Part shown: in pieces, positions 19,772-27,964 of the stretch | Layout: every line of letters starts with the position of its first letter | Numbering within the stretch: position 1 is the stretch's first letter | From: Acinetobacter calcoaceticus | Lineage (GTDB): Bacteria > Pseudomonadota > Gammaproteobacteria > Pseudomonadales > Moraxellaceae | Assembly (NCBI RefSeq): GCF_900520355.1 | Contig: NZ_LS999521.1 | Coordinates: 3,286,001 to 3,350,000, forward strand | Direction: 5' to 3' | DNA: 64,000 nt | Program-made: the position numbers and the translations under genes | Notes under the pieces: generated by a model | Database searches by the model: none | Told to the model about the DNA's origin: nothing | Seen by the model: only the letters and a program-made list of their open reading frames with translations

Positions 19772-19792
19772 ACAATCCTGTTTGAGATCAGA

Positions 19793-21247
19793 TTAGTGAC
19801 CGCCACCATTGATTGCTTTAGTCATATCTTCCACAACTTTCTTCGCATCACCAAAGATCATCATGGTTTTTTCATTGTAGAACAAATCGTTGTCTAGACC
19901 CGCGTAACCTGTTGCCATAGAACGCTTAATCACCATGATCGTACGTGCTTTATGTGCTTCAAGAATCGGCATACCATAAATCGGTGAAGTTGGATCATCT
20001 TTCGCAGCAGGGTTTACTACGTCGTTTGCACCAATGACAAGCACAACATCTGTTGCTGGGAAATCCGAGTTAATCTCATCCATTTCCAAAATATCTTCAT
20101 ATGCTACGTCTGCTTCAGCAAGCAATACGTTCATATGACCAGGCATACGGCCAGCAACTGGATGGATCGCAAAACGAACGCGAACACCTTGCTCTTTTAG
20201 AATTTCACACAATTCTTTTACAGCATTTTGTGCACGACCTTGCGCCATACCATAACCCGGTACAATCACAACGCTATCTGCATTTGACATCAAGAAACCG
20301 GCATCATCAGCAGAACCTGAACGATGGTTACGTTGAACTTGTTCACCTTTAGCAGCTGTAGCAACCGCTGCACCACCCATTGCACCACCAAACAATACAT
20401 TGATGATTGAGCGGTTCATTGCTTTACACATAATGTACGACAGAATCGCACCAGATGAACCTACGAGAGAACCCGCAACGATCAACATATTATTTTCAAG
20501 GGTAAAACCAATACCTGCTGCCGCCCAACCCGAGAATGAGTTAAGAAGCGATACCACTACAGGCATATCACCACCACCAACTGGTGCAATCCATACCCAG
20601 CCAAATGCAAGTGCAAGTGCTGTCATTGCCCAGAATGCGGTCATGTTACCAGTGGTAAAGAAGTAGAAACCACAAGCCAACATCGCAATAAAGATAAGCG
20701 CTTGAACCGGTTTAACCCATGCACCAGAAATCGTTTTTGCCCATTTTTTTGCAGCCAATTTACCGTATGCAAACACAGATGCAGTAAAGGTAATCGCACC
20801 AACAAAACAACCAACGAACAATTCAAATAAATGAACACTGCTCATGTGTACATGTTGCACACCAGCCGCAGTTAAAGCTGCCTCATTTTGAGCAAACAAT
20901 TCAGTGAGTTGGTTGTTATGCAAAATTGCAGCGATTGCAATGAGAACAGCAGCCAAACCAACTAAAGAGTGCATCAACGCCACAGTTTCAGGCATTTGAG
21001 TCATTGGTACAGTACGAGCACGTGCAATACCTACGATTGCACCCAACACCATTGCGCCAACAATCATCCAAATGACTGGATTATTGGCAACAAAGAAGGT
21101 CGTAACTACAGCAATCGCCATCGCGATCATACCGTAACGGTTACCTTGAATTGCTGTTTTAGGGCCAGACAAGCCACGAAGCGTCAAGATAAAGAGGATT
21201 GCGCCAACAAGGTACAACCAGTTTGCGTTTGCTTGAATAAATTCCAT
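19793..21247 (-). CDS. pntB: NAD(P) transhydrogenase subunit beta
   Basis: Membrane domain plus NADP(H)-binding domain III of the proton-translocating transhydrogenase, 484 residues. The first ~270 residues hold about eight to nine hydrophobic helices. Domain III is recognisable by VVIVPGYGMAQGRAQ, FAIHPVAGRMPGHMNVLLAE, GANDVVNPAAKDDPTSPIYG and VIKRSMATGYAGLDNDL. The enzyme drives NADPH formation from NADH with proton motive force. Operon order pntAA-pntAB-pntB with short gaps. Confidence 0.96.
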   Translation of the reverse strand: MEFIQANANWLYLVGAILFILTLRGLSGPKTAIQGNRYGMIAMAIAVVTTFFVANNPVIWMIVGAMVLGAIVGIARARTVPMTQMPETVALMHSLVGLAAVLIAIAAILHNNQLTELFAQNEAALTAAGVQHVHMSSVHLFELFVGCFVGAITFTASVFAYGKLAAKKWAKTISGAWVKPVQALIFIAMLACGFYFFTTGNMTAFWAMTALALAFGWVWIAPVGGGDMPVVVSLLNSFSGWAAAGIGFTLENNMLIVAGSLVGSSGAILSYIMCKAMNRSIINVLFGGAMGGAAVATAAKGEQVQRNHRSGSADDAGFLMSNADSVVIVPGYGMAQGRAQNAVKELCEILKEQGVRVRFAIHPVAGRMPGHMNVLLAEADVAYEDILEMDEINSDFPATDVVLVIGANDVVNPAAKDDPTSPIYGMPILEAHKARTIMVIKRSMATGYAGLDNDLFYNEKTMMIFGDAKKVVEDMTKAINGGGH

Positions 21248-21259
21248 GTCAAAGCCCTC

Positions 21260-21574
21260 TTATTTCTTTTGCTTAGGCTTGAACATTTCCAGCATGCGTG
21301 CAGTTACTGCAAAGCCACCGAAAATATTAATGCTTGCCAAAAATACTGCAATCGCACCCAGTACGCTCACCACATTCACACTTTGAAATGCAACGTTAGC
21401 ATCTACACCCAAAATAGGCAGACCCACAGTTTGCAACATCGCACCTACCACAATAATAGATGACAACGCATTGGTTACAGCCATAAGTGGCGTATGTAAA
21501 GCTGGTGTAACACCCCAAACTACGTAATAACCTACGAAGATGGCAAGGACGAAAATTGTAATAGTTTCAACCAT
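21260..21574 (-). CDS. pntAB: NAD(P) transhydrogenase subunit alpha, membrane part
   Basis: 104 residues of membrane helices ([40 protein letters not shown]). This corresponds to the C-terminal membrane section of E. coli PntA. Here the alpha subunit is split in two genes, as in Rhodospirillum and many other Proteobacteria. 12 bases separate it from pntB. Confidence 0.93.
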   Translation of the reverse strand: MVETITIFVLAIFVGYYVVWGVTPALHTPLMAVTNALSSIIVVGAMLQTVGLPILGVDANVAFQSVNVVSVLGAIAVFLASINIFGGFAVTARMLEMFKPKQKK

Positions 21575-21585
21575 GAGAAATCTCC

Positions 21586-22713
21586 TTAACCACGCTTAAG
21601 CAGTACTTGACCGCCATGAGTGACCAATAGGGCTTTTTGGATTTCGTCTTCCAGATTAATCGCAAAGTTTTTCTCTTTGTCGAATAAAGTTTCTACGAAA
21701 TTGAATACGTTACGCGCATATAGTGCGGAAGCTTCTGTCGCTACAGTTGCCGGAATATTTGGAACACCCAAAATTTTCACGCCATTTTCTGTAAACACAG
21801 TCTCGCCCACTTTAGAGCCTTCAACGTTACCACCAGTTTCAACAGCCATATCAAGAATGACAGAACCCGGTTTCATCTTGGCAACAGTTTCAGCCTTAAT
21901 CAGACGTGGTGCATCACGACCCGGCAACAATGCAGTAGTAATCACGATGTCCGCGTTAGAAACAGCCTTATCAACAATCGCGGCTTGGTCTTTGATGTAT
22001 TGCTCACCTGGCATCCATCCATAACCATTTTTAGCGGCATCTGCTGCGCGTTGTTTTTCTTCTTCAGACATTGGTACGTCTAACCACTTACCGCCTAAAG
22101 ACTCAACCTGATCTTTTGCTGTAGGACGCAAATCAGTCGCTTCAACAATTGCACCTAAACGTTTTGCTGTTGCAATTGCCTGAAGGCCCGCAACACCCAC
22201 CCCCATAATCACAACACGAGCAGGTTTTACAGTACCGGCAGCAGTCATAAGCATTGGGAACATACGTTGATATTCAGCAGCAGCAAGCAAAACTGATTTA
22301 TAACCAGAAAGGTTTGCCTGAGAAGACAATACATCCATGTTTTGTGCACGAGAAAGCGTACGAGGAAGCAATTCCAATGCAAAAGCAGAAACTTGCTGAT
22401 TCGCAAACTGATCTAGTTCGGTATTACGATAAGGATCAAACATTGCCACAACAGCAGTATTTGCTGGAAGTTTTTGAATTTCTTCGCCTTGTGGCGCACG
22501 AACTTTCAAAATAATTTGACTACCCGTATAGGCATCATCCGTAATGGTTGCACCGACCTGTTCATAAGCACTGTCAATGTACGCAGCCTTTACACCAGCA
22601 CCACGTTCAATCACAACGCTATGACCAGCGCTAATCAACTTCTTTACTGTCTCTGGCGTAGCAGCTACACGATTTTCACCGACGACAGTTTCGGTTGGGA
22701 TTCCGATTTGCAT
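21586..22713 (-). CDS. pntAA: NAD(P) transhydrogenase subunit alpha, NAD(H)-binding part
   Basis: Soluble domain I, 375 residues from the ATG at 22713, with GAGG seven bases upstream; an ATG two codons earlier is too close to it. It is alanine dehydrogenase/PntA-like: [19 protein letters not shown] at the N-terminus, the mobile [18 protein letters not shown] region, the Rossmann turn [18 protein letters not shown] and [12 protein letters not shown]. Together with pntAB and pntB it forms the complete enzyme at the inner membrane. Confidence 0.95.
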   Translation of the reverse strand: MQIGIPTETVVGENRVAATPETVKKLISAGHSVVIERGAGVKAAYIDSAYEQVGATITDDAYTGSQIILKVRAPQGEEIQKLPANTAVVAMFDPYRNTELDQFANQQVSAFALELLPRTLSRAQNMDVLSSQANLSGYKSVLLAAAEYQRMFPMLMTAAGTVKPARVVIMGVGVAGLQAIATAKRLGAIVEATDLRPTAKDQVESLGGKWLDVPMSEEEKQRAADAAKNGYGWMPGEQYIKDQAAIVDKAVSNADIVITTALLPGRDAPRLIKAETVAKMKPGSVILDMAVETGGNVEGSKVGETVFTENGVKILGVPNIPATVATEASALYARNVFNFVETLFDKEKNFAINLEDEIQKALLVTHGGQVLLKRG

Positions 22714-22951
22714 GAGCATTCCTCAAGCTAATTTCTCATTGTCAAAAACATTGCAACCTGCAATGTTTCCCCCATGTGTATTCTTTGTACAGAATTTGGA
22801 TTCTAATTGAACTTTTTTAAAATACCACCCAATATTTATTTAATAAATACCCATATTTTGAACTGATGATTCACGATATTTGATTTAAGGTGTAATATAG
22901 GAAGCTTTTTCTTTTTTTGCAGACAATAGTCTCTCTTATACAGTCTTGTAT

Positions 22952-23878
22952 ATGAAAATTTCTTTATCTTCGTTTCAAATCGGGTCTTTTTTTGCTCTTT
23001 GCTCTGCTTTTCTATTCAGTACAAAAGCAATCTTTATTAAACAGACTTATGCCCTTTCTCCACTAGTAGATGCTACAGTCCTGATGGCTTTACGCATGTT
23101 AAGCGCTTTACCGTTCTTTCTACTAATCTGTTGGTTTAACAGGCATCATAATCAGGGCATAAAAAAGAAGGATTGGCTAATTTTAATTTTTGCCGGTCTA
23201 TTAGGCTACTATTTTGCCAGCTGGCTCGATTTTATGGGTCTGATGTTTATTAGTGCTTCTCTAGAACGAATTATTCTATTTTTATATCCCACTCTTACTG
23301 TCATAGTCTCAAGTCTGCTCTACAAACAAAAATTAGATGCAAAAAGTTTATTTGCCATTTTCCTTAGTTATGGTGGAACTGTGTTGGTCATGCTTCAAGA
23401 GCACAACAACGCACCAATTCAGGGCAACTTCTGGCTAGGTACAAGTTTAGTATTTGCAGGTGCGGTCGCTTTTGCGGGCTACTTATTACTAACCCCACCA
23501 TTAATTAAGAAATTTGGTTCTTGGAATTTCACGGGTTTAGCATTAACTGTGGCTTGTATTGGTACATTAACGCACTATGTATTAAGCACACCTCACCCAA
23601 TTCAACTTCTATTACAACTGCCCTCTAGTGTGATTTGGTACGGCATCGGACTCGGTTTTTTGGTAACAGTTTTACCTACCGTTATGCTTATGCAAAGTAT
23701 TGAGCGACTTGGCGCCTCTCAATCTGCCATGATTGCTTCAATCGGGCCGGTTTTAACTATTTTGCTCGCGGTTACTTTTTTAAATGAAAATTTAAATATG
23801 TGGCAATGGGTAGGCTGTATTTTAAATATTGCAGGTGTGATGATAATTACACTCAGAAAGAAAAGATTAAAATACTAA
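22952..23878 (+). CDS. EamA/DMT-superfamily transporter
   Basis: 308 residues with about ten hydrophobic helices in two EamA repeats. The first begins FALCSAFLFSTKAIFIKQTY, the second LGTSLVFAGAVAFAGYLLL. The C-terminus LNENLNMWQWVGCILNIAGV is typical of drug/metabolite transporters. The ATG at 22952 is used; a TTG two codons earlier is possible. Substrate cannot be told. It is followed by the MerR-type promoter of the next unit and has no obvious terminator of its own. Confidence 0.85.
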   Translation: MKISLSSFQIGSFFALCSAFLFSTKAIFIKQTYALSPLVDATVLMALRMLSALPFFLLICWFNRHHNQGIKKKDWLILIFAGLLGYYFASWLDFMGLMFISASLERIILFLYPTLTVIVSSLLYKQKLDAKSLFAIFLSYGGTVLVMLQEHNNAPIQGNFWLGTSLVFAGAVAFAGYLLLTPPLIKKFGSWNFTGLALTVACIGTLTHYVLSTPHPIQLLLQLPSSVIWYGIGLGFLVTVLPTVMLMQSIERLGASQSAMIASIGPVLTILLAVTFLNENLNMWQWVGCILNIAGVMIITLRKKRLKY

Positions 23879-23884
23879 TTTCCC

Positions 23885-23915
23885 TTGACCTCAACTTAAG
23901 TTGAGGTTGGATACT
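23885..23915 (+). promoter_or_regulatory. MerR-family-type promoter with operator palindrome
   Basis: -35 TTGACC (23885-23890) and -10 GATACT (23910-23915) are 19 bp apart. A perfect 20-bp palindrome, ACCTCAACTTAAGTTGAGGT (23888-23907), fills the spacer. An over-long 19-20-bp spacer with a dyad is the hallmark of promoters that MerR-family activators untwist (SoxR, CueR, ZntR). It resembles the SoxR box but with the central bases inverted. No merR-like gene is in this window. The target is the Rid-MFS pair just downstream. Confidence 0.75.
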
Positions 23916-23945
23916 CATCTAAATTTTACTGAACGGTTGAGTTCC

Positions 23946-24353
23946 ATGAATCAAGAAACTTTTAAAATAATAAATCCATCAACTTTATACGACCCTACTC
24001 CCAATGCTTATAGTCATGTTGCTGTGGTAGAAAATTTTAAAAAGATTATTCATATTGCTGGTCAAGGAGGGGAAAATCCAAAAGGCGAATTAAGCCCAAA
24101 CTTTGAAGAACAAGTTTCTCAAGCTATTGATAATATTAAATATGCTTTAATTGCTGCCAATGCAGAGCTTAGCAACATTGCCGTCTTAAGAGTTTTAGTT
24201 GTTGACCATTCGGTCGAAAAACATCAAATTTTGATTAAAATTATGCAAAATTTATGGAAAAATCATCTTTTTCCAGCCTGTACACTCATTCCTGTACCAC
24301 GCCTTGCATTAGAGCATATGCTCATTGAAGTCGAAGCAACCGCATACACCTAA
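23946..24353 (+). CDS. Rid-family (YjgF/UK114-like) protein without the catalytic Arg
   Basis: 135 residues from the ATG at 23946, about 30 bases after the predicted MerR-type promoter. Recognisable Rid elements are IIHIAGQGGENPKGEL, QVSQAIDNIKYALIAANAEL, VLRVLVVDH and the C-terminal LEHMLIEVEATA. In E. coli RidA, Arg105 (in FPARS) is needed for 2-aminoacrylate deamination. The matching position here is Cys (FPACT), so a classic RidA deaminase is unlikely. It may act on another imine/enamine or as a binding protein. Eighteen bases separate it from the MFS gene, so the two are co-expressed. Confidence 0.82.
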   Translation: MNQETFKIINPSTLYDPTPNAYSHVAVVENFKKIIHIAGQGGENPKGELSPNFEEQVSQAIDNIKYALIAANAELSNIAVLRVLVVDHSVEKHQILIKIMQNLWKNHLFPACTLIPVPRLALEHMLIEVEATAYT

Positions 24354-24371
24354 TAAAATCGAGAGAACATC

Positions 24372-25562
24372 ATGTCTACCCCTGAAGATATCAGTCAAAA
24401 TAAACCTTTGCTTTGGTTGATGGCAGCAGCATGTGGTTTATGTGCAGGTGTGAATTATTATTGCCAGCCCCTTATTCACTCGATTCAACAAGACTTTGCC
24501 GTGACTCAAGCACAAGCAGCCTTAACAGTGACATTTGCTCAGGTATCTTACGCCCTCGGTTTACTTTTTATTGTTCCGATGGGTGATATCGTCAATAAAG
24601 CCAAGGCTATTCCTTTTTTAATGGTGCTTTGTGCAGTTGGCCTATTTACTTCTGCTTTTGCTGTTAACTTACCCATGCTATGGATCGGTACAATTTTAGC
24701 GGGTTTGTTTTCGGTTGCAGCTCAAGTGCTTATTCCACTTGCCACAATGACAGTAAAACCTGAAAAAACTGGCGAAATCATAGGTTTTTTAATGAGCGGC
24801 TTATTGGTCGGGATTTTACTCTCTACCAGCCTTGCAGGTTTATTTTCTAATTTCTTTCATTGGAAAGTCGTTTATGTAGTAAGCGGCATATTAATGTTGC
24901 TGTTGGCCTACACACTCAAAAGCCGTCTCCCTTATGTTTTGCGCATGAAAATGAATTATGGGCAAATCTTTCTCTCAATGGGTCAGCTTTTAAAACAGGA
25001 AAAACGACTATTACTAAGAGCACTTACAGGAGCTTTCGCCTTCGCATCTGTGAGTATTTTATATTCCACCATCGCATTACTCCTCACCTCAGCACATCAT
25101 TTACCTGATCTGTTTATTGGACTAGTACCTTTAGTCGGTATCTTTGGTGCCTTATCAACCCGTTATATTGGTAAATATGCTGATCAGGGACGTACCACGC
25201 TACTCACATGGATGGGCTGTGGTTTATTCCTGTTAAGTTGGCTCTGTTTTTATTATGGACAAAGTTTGCTTGCAAGTTATGTTGCTGGTTTTGCCATAAT
25301 TCAGTTGGCATTAGCTTTGGTACACACTAGCAATCAGAGCATTATTTTCCGTTTACGACCAGATGCTAAATCTCGTATTAATGCCATCTATATGACCACA
25401 TATTTTATTGGTGGTGCTGGCGGTTCCGCTTTAGGAATTTTTGCATGGAACCGTGGTGGATGGACCATGACTTGCCTTGCTGGTATTGGGTTGGTTGTGC
25501 TTTGTATTTTGTTTAGCTTGTTTGATGCGTTCTTACAAAAAAGTAAATTGCCCCTTAAGTAA
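24372..25562 (+). CDS. MFS transporter (12-TM, YnfM-like)
   Basis: 396 residues with about twelve membrane helices. The first (LLWLMAAACGLCAGVNYYCQ) is followed by the loop-2 signature region VPMGDIVNKAKAIPF. A helix-4/5 segment (MSGLLVGILLSTSLAGLFS) carries the Gly-rich pattern of efflux proteins. Substrate unknown. Co-transcription with the Rid protein behind a MerR-type operator suggests export of an inducing compound (drug, redox-cycler or reactive amino-acid derivative); this is inference. Confidence 0.88.
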   Translation: MSTPEDISQNKPLLWLMAAACGLCAGVNYYCQPLIHSIQQDFAVTQAQAALTVTFAQVSYALGLLFIVPMGDIVNKAKAIPFLMVLCAVGLFTSAFAVNLPMLWIGTILAGLFSVAAQVLIPLATMTVKPEKTGEIIGFLMSGLLVGILLSTSLAGLFSNFFHWKVVYVVSGILMLLLAYTLKSRLPYVLRMKMNYGQIFLSMGQLLKQEKRLLLRALTGAFAFASVSILYSTIALLLTSAHHLPDLFIGLVPLVGIFGALSTRYIGKYADQGRTTLLTWMGCGLFLLSWLCFYYGQSLLASYVAGFAIIQLALALVHTSNQSIIFRLRPDAKSRINAIYMTTYFIGGAGGSALGIFAWNRGGWTMTCLAGIGLVVLCILFSLFDAFLQKSKLPLK

Positions 25563-25655
25563 GTAACTCGTTATAAATCATCTCTCTATATTTAACATAA
25601 GGGCGGTTATAAATTACTCGGTTAAATGCCTCTGTCGATTCAAGCGTAAACCCCG

Positions 25656-25661
25656 TATAAT
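25656..25661 (+). promoter_or_regulatory. Probable -10 box of the ancestral dusA promoter
   Basis: TATAAT lies 42 bases upstream of the stub start codon at 25704, in the 141-bp gap after the MFS gene. The -35 is poor. It would have driven dusA before the island split promoter and gene. Confidence 0.45.
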
Positions 25662-25703
25662 GCTGCCCTTTCATTAATTTAGCGACTTTTGGGTCTCTTG
25701 GTT

Positions 25704-25769
25704 ATGCAATCACTTCAATCGTTACAACCTCGTATTTCTGTCGCTCCAATCATGGATTGGATCGCATAA
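25704..25769 (+). pseudogene. Stranded 5' end of dusA (left junction of island)
   Basis: 21 codons then TAA: MQSLQSLQPRISVAP followed by IMDWIA. The tail matches RISVAPMMDWTTKDYRFFARL of the intact dusA starting at 39985. This is the original N-terminus, cut off when the island entered and closed by a stop from element DNA. The original dusA promoter stays here. Confidence 0.88.
25739..25761. repeat. attL-like repeat (island left junction in dusA)
   Basis: 23 bp matching 40032-40054 at 21 positions. Shared blocks are TGTCGC, CCAAT and ATGGATTGGA; the differences are T/C at the seventh base and C/G after CCAAT. It sits in the codons for SVAPxMDW, a stretch known to be an attachment site for tyrosine-recombinase elements. 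Confidence 0.8.
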
Positions 25770-25982
25770 AAAATTTTATTTAAATATCATTCCTTTACTT
25801 AAATTAAAAGTGTGAAATTGGCGTAATACTTTTAAACTAGAATATTTTAAAAGTTTTATAAAAAATTGAAAAATTCTCATATTCCAAAAGAATGAGGCTT
25901 AATATTTTCAAGTAATACATATTTATTAACGTTTGCTACCTCATTTAATTCTTCATTAAAATCAATAAACTTTTTAAGAATT

Positions 25983-26490
25983 TTATAATGGTGGTGCTGT
26001 AACTCTAGATAGACCTAAGTTTTGTAATCCAATTTTAATATAGTTTTTTGTACTATATCCAAGATAAATTGACCAATTATATTTAGCATTATCTTCTTCT
26101 AAGATATAAGTTAAATATTTATAATTTAAATAATTTTCATAAATGAAAGTTAATATATTTTTTATATTACAAAGAAGATTATCAATAACAAAATTAACAT
26201 GAGCTAAATCAGTACAATCAAACCTAACAGATAGCACTTTTTAAGTTTTTTATAGCCTCGCGTTGGTTATCAAAGTTTTGCATTACATCAGATTCAGATC
26301 TATCTTCAAATAATTCCTCATCTTCTAAATCCATTTCAAAAATAGCATTAGCAAAACCCTGATTTGACATACGATCCAAAACTTCCTGATAAAATCCTAC
26401 GACTTTATTTTTTTCATCAATTTGCTTGGTTTGAACTAAGTATCCGGAAGCTTCTTTGAATCGGGTATTTAATATACAGGTTATGTACAA
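25983..26490 (-). pseudogene. Hypothetical protein gene, probably frameshifted
   Basis: Two overlapping minus-strand readings: 26490-26224 (88 codons, acidic, ending AIKNLKSAIC) and 26237-25983 (84 codons, starting at a GTG). They join if one A is removed from the AAAAA run near 26238-26242. This gives ...KNLKVLSVRFDCTDL... and one protein of about 170 residues. The upstream reading starts only from a TTG and has no Shine-Dalgarno, so the 5' end may be lost too. No family recognised. The 220 bp between the dusA stub and this gene are AT-rich with nothing assignable. Confidence 0.5.
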
Positions 26491-26635
26491 AGGCTAAAAA
26501 GTACATGGTAAAAATATCCAGCAAAAAGATAATCACTTTTTAACTTATAAAAGATATCTATTATGTACGTTTAGCAAAAGCTAGATAAACCTTTTTATCG
26601 CATTCATCTAGCAACTGTAAAAAAATTAAACTACT

Positions 26636-27220
26636 TTATAAAATAGGTAAAATGGATGGGACCATATCCTGAATTGTTTTGCCATTACATGTTTCGCCTA
26701 ATGCAGACATTTTCCATGCACCATTGTGACGATAAACTTTAGCAATAATTAATGCTGTATAATTACCTTTTGCTGAAAGATTATATTTTGCAATTTCAAC
26801 ATTGGTTGTAGCGTCAACTACACGGCAAAAAGCATTTTCAACTTTTTCGAAAGTTTGTCCACGGAAACTACTGATTGTAAATACAATTGATTTCACTTGG
26901 CTAGGAACTTGAGTCAGATCCACATGGATTGCCTCATCATCACCCGCGCCATCACCAGTACGATTGTCACCAGAATGTTTAATACTGCCATCACGACTCT
27001 GTAATTGACCGAACCAAATGCTATCTAACGCTTTGTTATTTTCATCAAAAACAATTGCAGAGGCATCGAGATCAATCGAATCACCACCACCACCAAACAT
27101 GCCAAGTAAACCGCCTTTTTTTGCGACATCCCAACCTGCACCAAGAAATATTTTAGTTAAAGATGAACCATCACCCTTTTCTAAAGAAATTTTTTGACCT
27201 TTTACTAAGCTAATGCCCAT
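26636..27220 (-). CDS. terZ: TerD-family protein, TerZ-like
   Basis: 194 residues, one TerD domain. Diagnostic segments are GWDVAKKGGLLGMFGGGGDS with its Gly insertion, IDLDASAIVFDENN, IWFGQLQSRDGSIKHSGDN and the Ca-binding GDGAGDDEAIHVDL, then NAFCRVVD. The Gly-rich insertion and the NAFCRVVD block are shared with TerZ rather than TerD/TerE. TerD proteins bind calcium and take part in tellurite, phage and stress resistance at the cell envelope; the mechanism is unsettled. Last gene of the minus-strand ter operon. Confidence 0.88.
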   Translation of the reverse strand: MGISLVKGQKISLEKGDGSSLTKIFLGAGWDVAKKGGLLGMFGGGGDSIDLDASAIVFDENNKALDSIWFGQLQSRDGSIKHSGDNRTGDGAGDDEAIHVDLTQVPSQVKSIVFTISSFRGQTFEKVENAFCRVVDATTNVEIAKYNLSAKGNYTALIIAKVYRHNGAWKMSALGETCNGKTIQDMVPSILPIL

Positions 27221-27232
27221 TTATAATTTCCT

Positions 27233-27955
27233 TCAGTTTGAATTTGAATGACCACGACCTAAAGCCGTAGCTAACCACTGTAAATAACTCGCACGATTAC
27301 GTGAGCACACAATCACTTTGCCATGTCCACGGAACTTAATCACTAAACCTTCACCACTCGTAAAGCTATTGACGATATTGCCAACAAAACCACCGCCACC
27401 AGAACTCGGAATGCCAATATTATAATTTAATGATGCATCCCAAGCCGCAACATGACCATTATCGATGGTGACTTCACCTTGCTCTGGTGTAATATCCAGT
27501 TCGAGTAAAGTTCCACTGCCAGAAATACACACTTTACCCTGCCCACTGGTTTCCATAACCACAAAACCGCCTGTGCCCCCAAACAATGCACCGCCTATAT
27601 TACTTTGCACTTTTGCTTTGATCATGGTGTGTTCGGTTGCTGCAACAAAAGAACCATCAGATAAAATATACTGTCGTTGACCCACATCAAGGATCTGCAT
27701 ATCACCATCTAAATTCGGTGATAATAGACACTCTCCTGCACCTCTCACGGCTTTAATTTGCTGTTGAAATAAAGACTCTCCAGAGGTAAATTTACGCATA
27801 AAAGCTTGAAAAATTCCGCCACGTAATTTACCGCCAACCTCAAGATTTTGTTCAACCATGACCATCGCATCAGATTCACAATAGATTGCTTCACCTTGCT
27901 GCATACTGACATGTAAAAAAGGTTCTGGGCTACCAACAAGACTAAATTCTGCCAT
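27233..27955 (-). CDS. AIM24-family (TIGR00266-like) protein
   Basis: 240 residues rich in beta strands and Gly: GEAIYCESDAMVMVEQNLEV, GECLLSPNLDGDMQILDV, QSNIGGALFGGTGGFVVMET, SGSGTLLELDI, RGHGKVIVCSRNR. This is the pattern of the AIM24/TIGR00266 trimeric beta-prism family, which is recurrently found in Ter clusters. Its biochemical role is unknown; scaffolding or membrane association is a common guess. It lies 12 bases upstream of terZ in the operon. Confidence 0.85.
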   Translation of the reverse strand: MAEFSLVGSPEPFLHVSMQQGEAIYCESDAMVMVEQNLEVGGKLRGGIFQAFMRKFTSGESLFQQQIKAVRGAGECLLSPNLDGDMQILDVGQRQYILSDGSFVAATEHTMIKAKVQSNIGGALFGGTGGFVVMETSGQGKVCISGSGTLLELDITPEQGEVTIDNGHVAAWDASLNYNIGIPSSGGGGFVGNIVNSFTSGEGLVIKFRGHGKVIVCSRNRASYLQWLATALGRGHSNSN

Positions 27956-27964
27956 TATATTTAC

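Noticed and set aside
20101-21463. Several plus-strand ORFs over pntB and pntAB
   Set aside because: Opposite-strand shadows of well-conserved genes, with His/Thr-rich compositions and no ribosome sites.
23888-23907. Palindrome considered as a SoxR box proper
   Set aside because: The centre is inverted relative to the SoxR consensus, so only a MerR-family-type site is claimed.
26580-26612. GCTAGAT/ATCTAGC inverted repeat after the terZ-like gene as terminator
   Set aside because: Seven-bp stem with a 19-base loop and no T-run; too weak to call.
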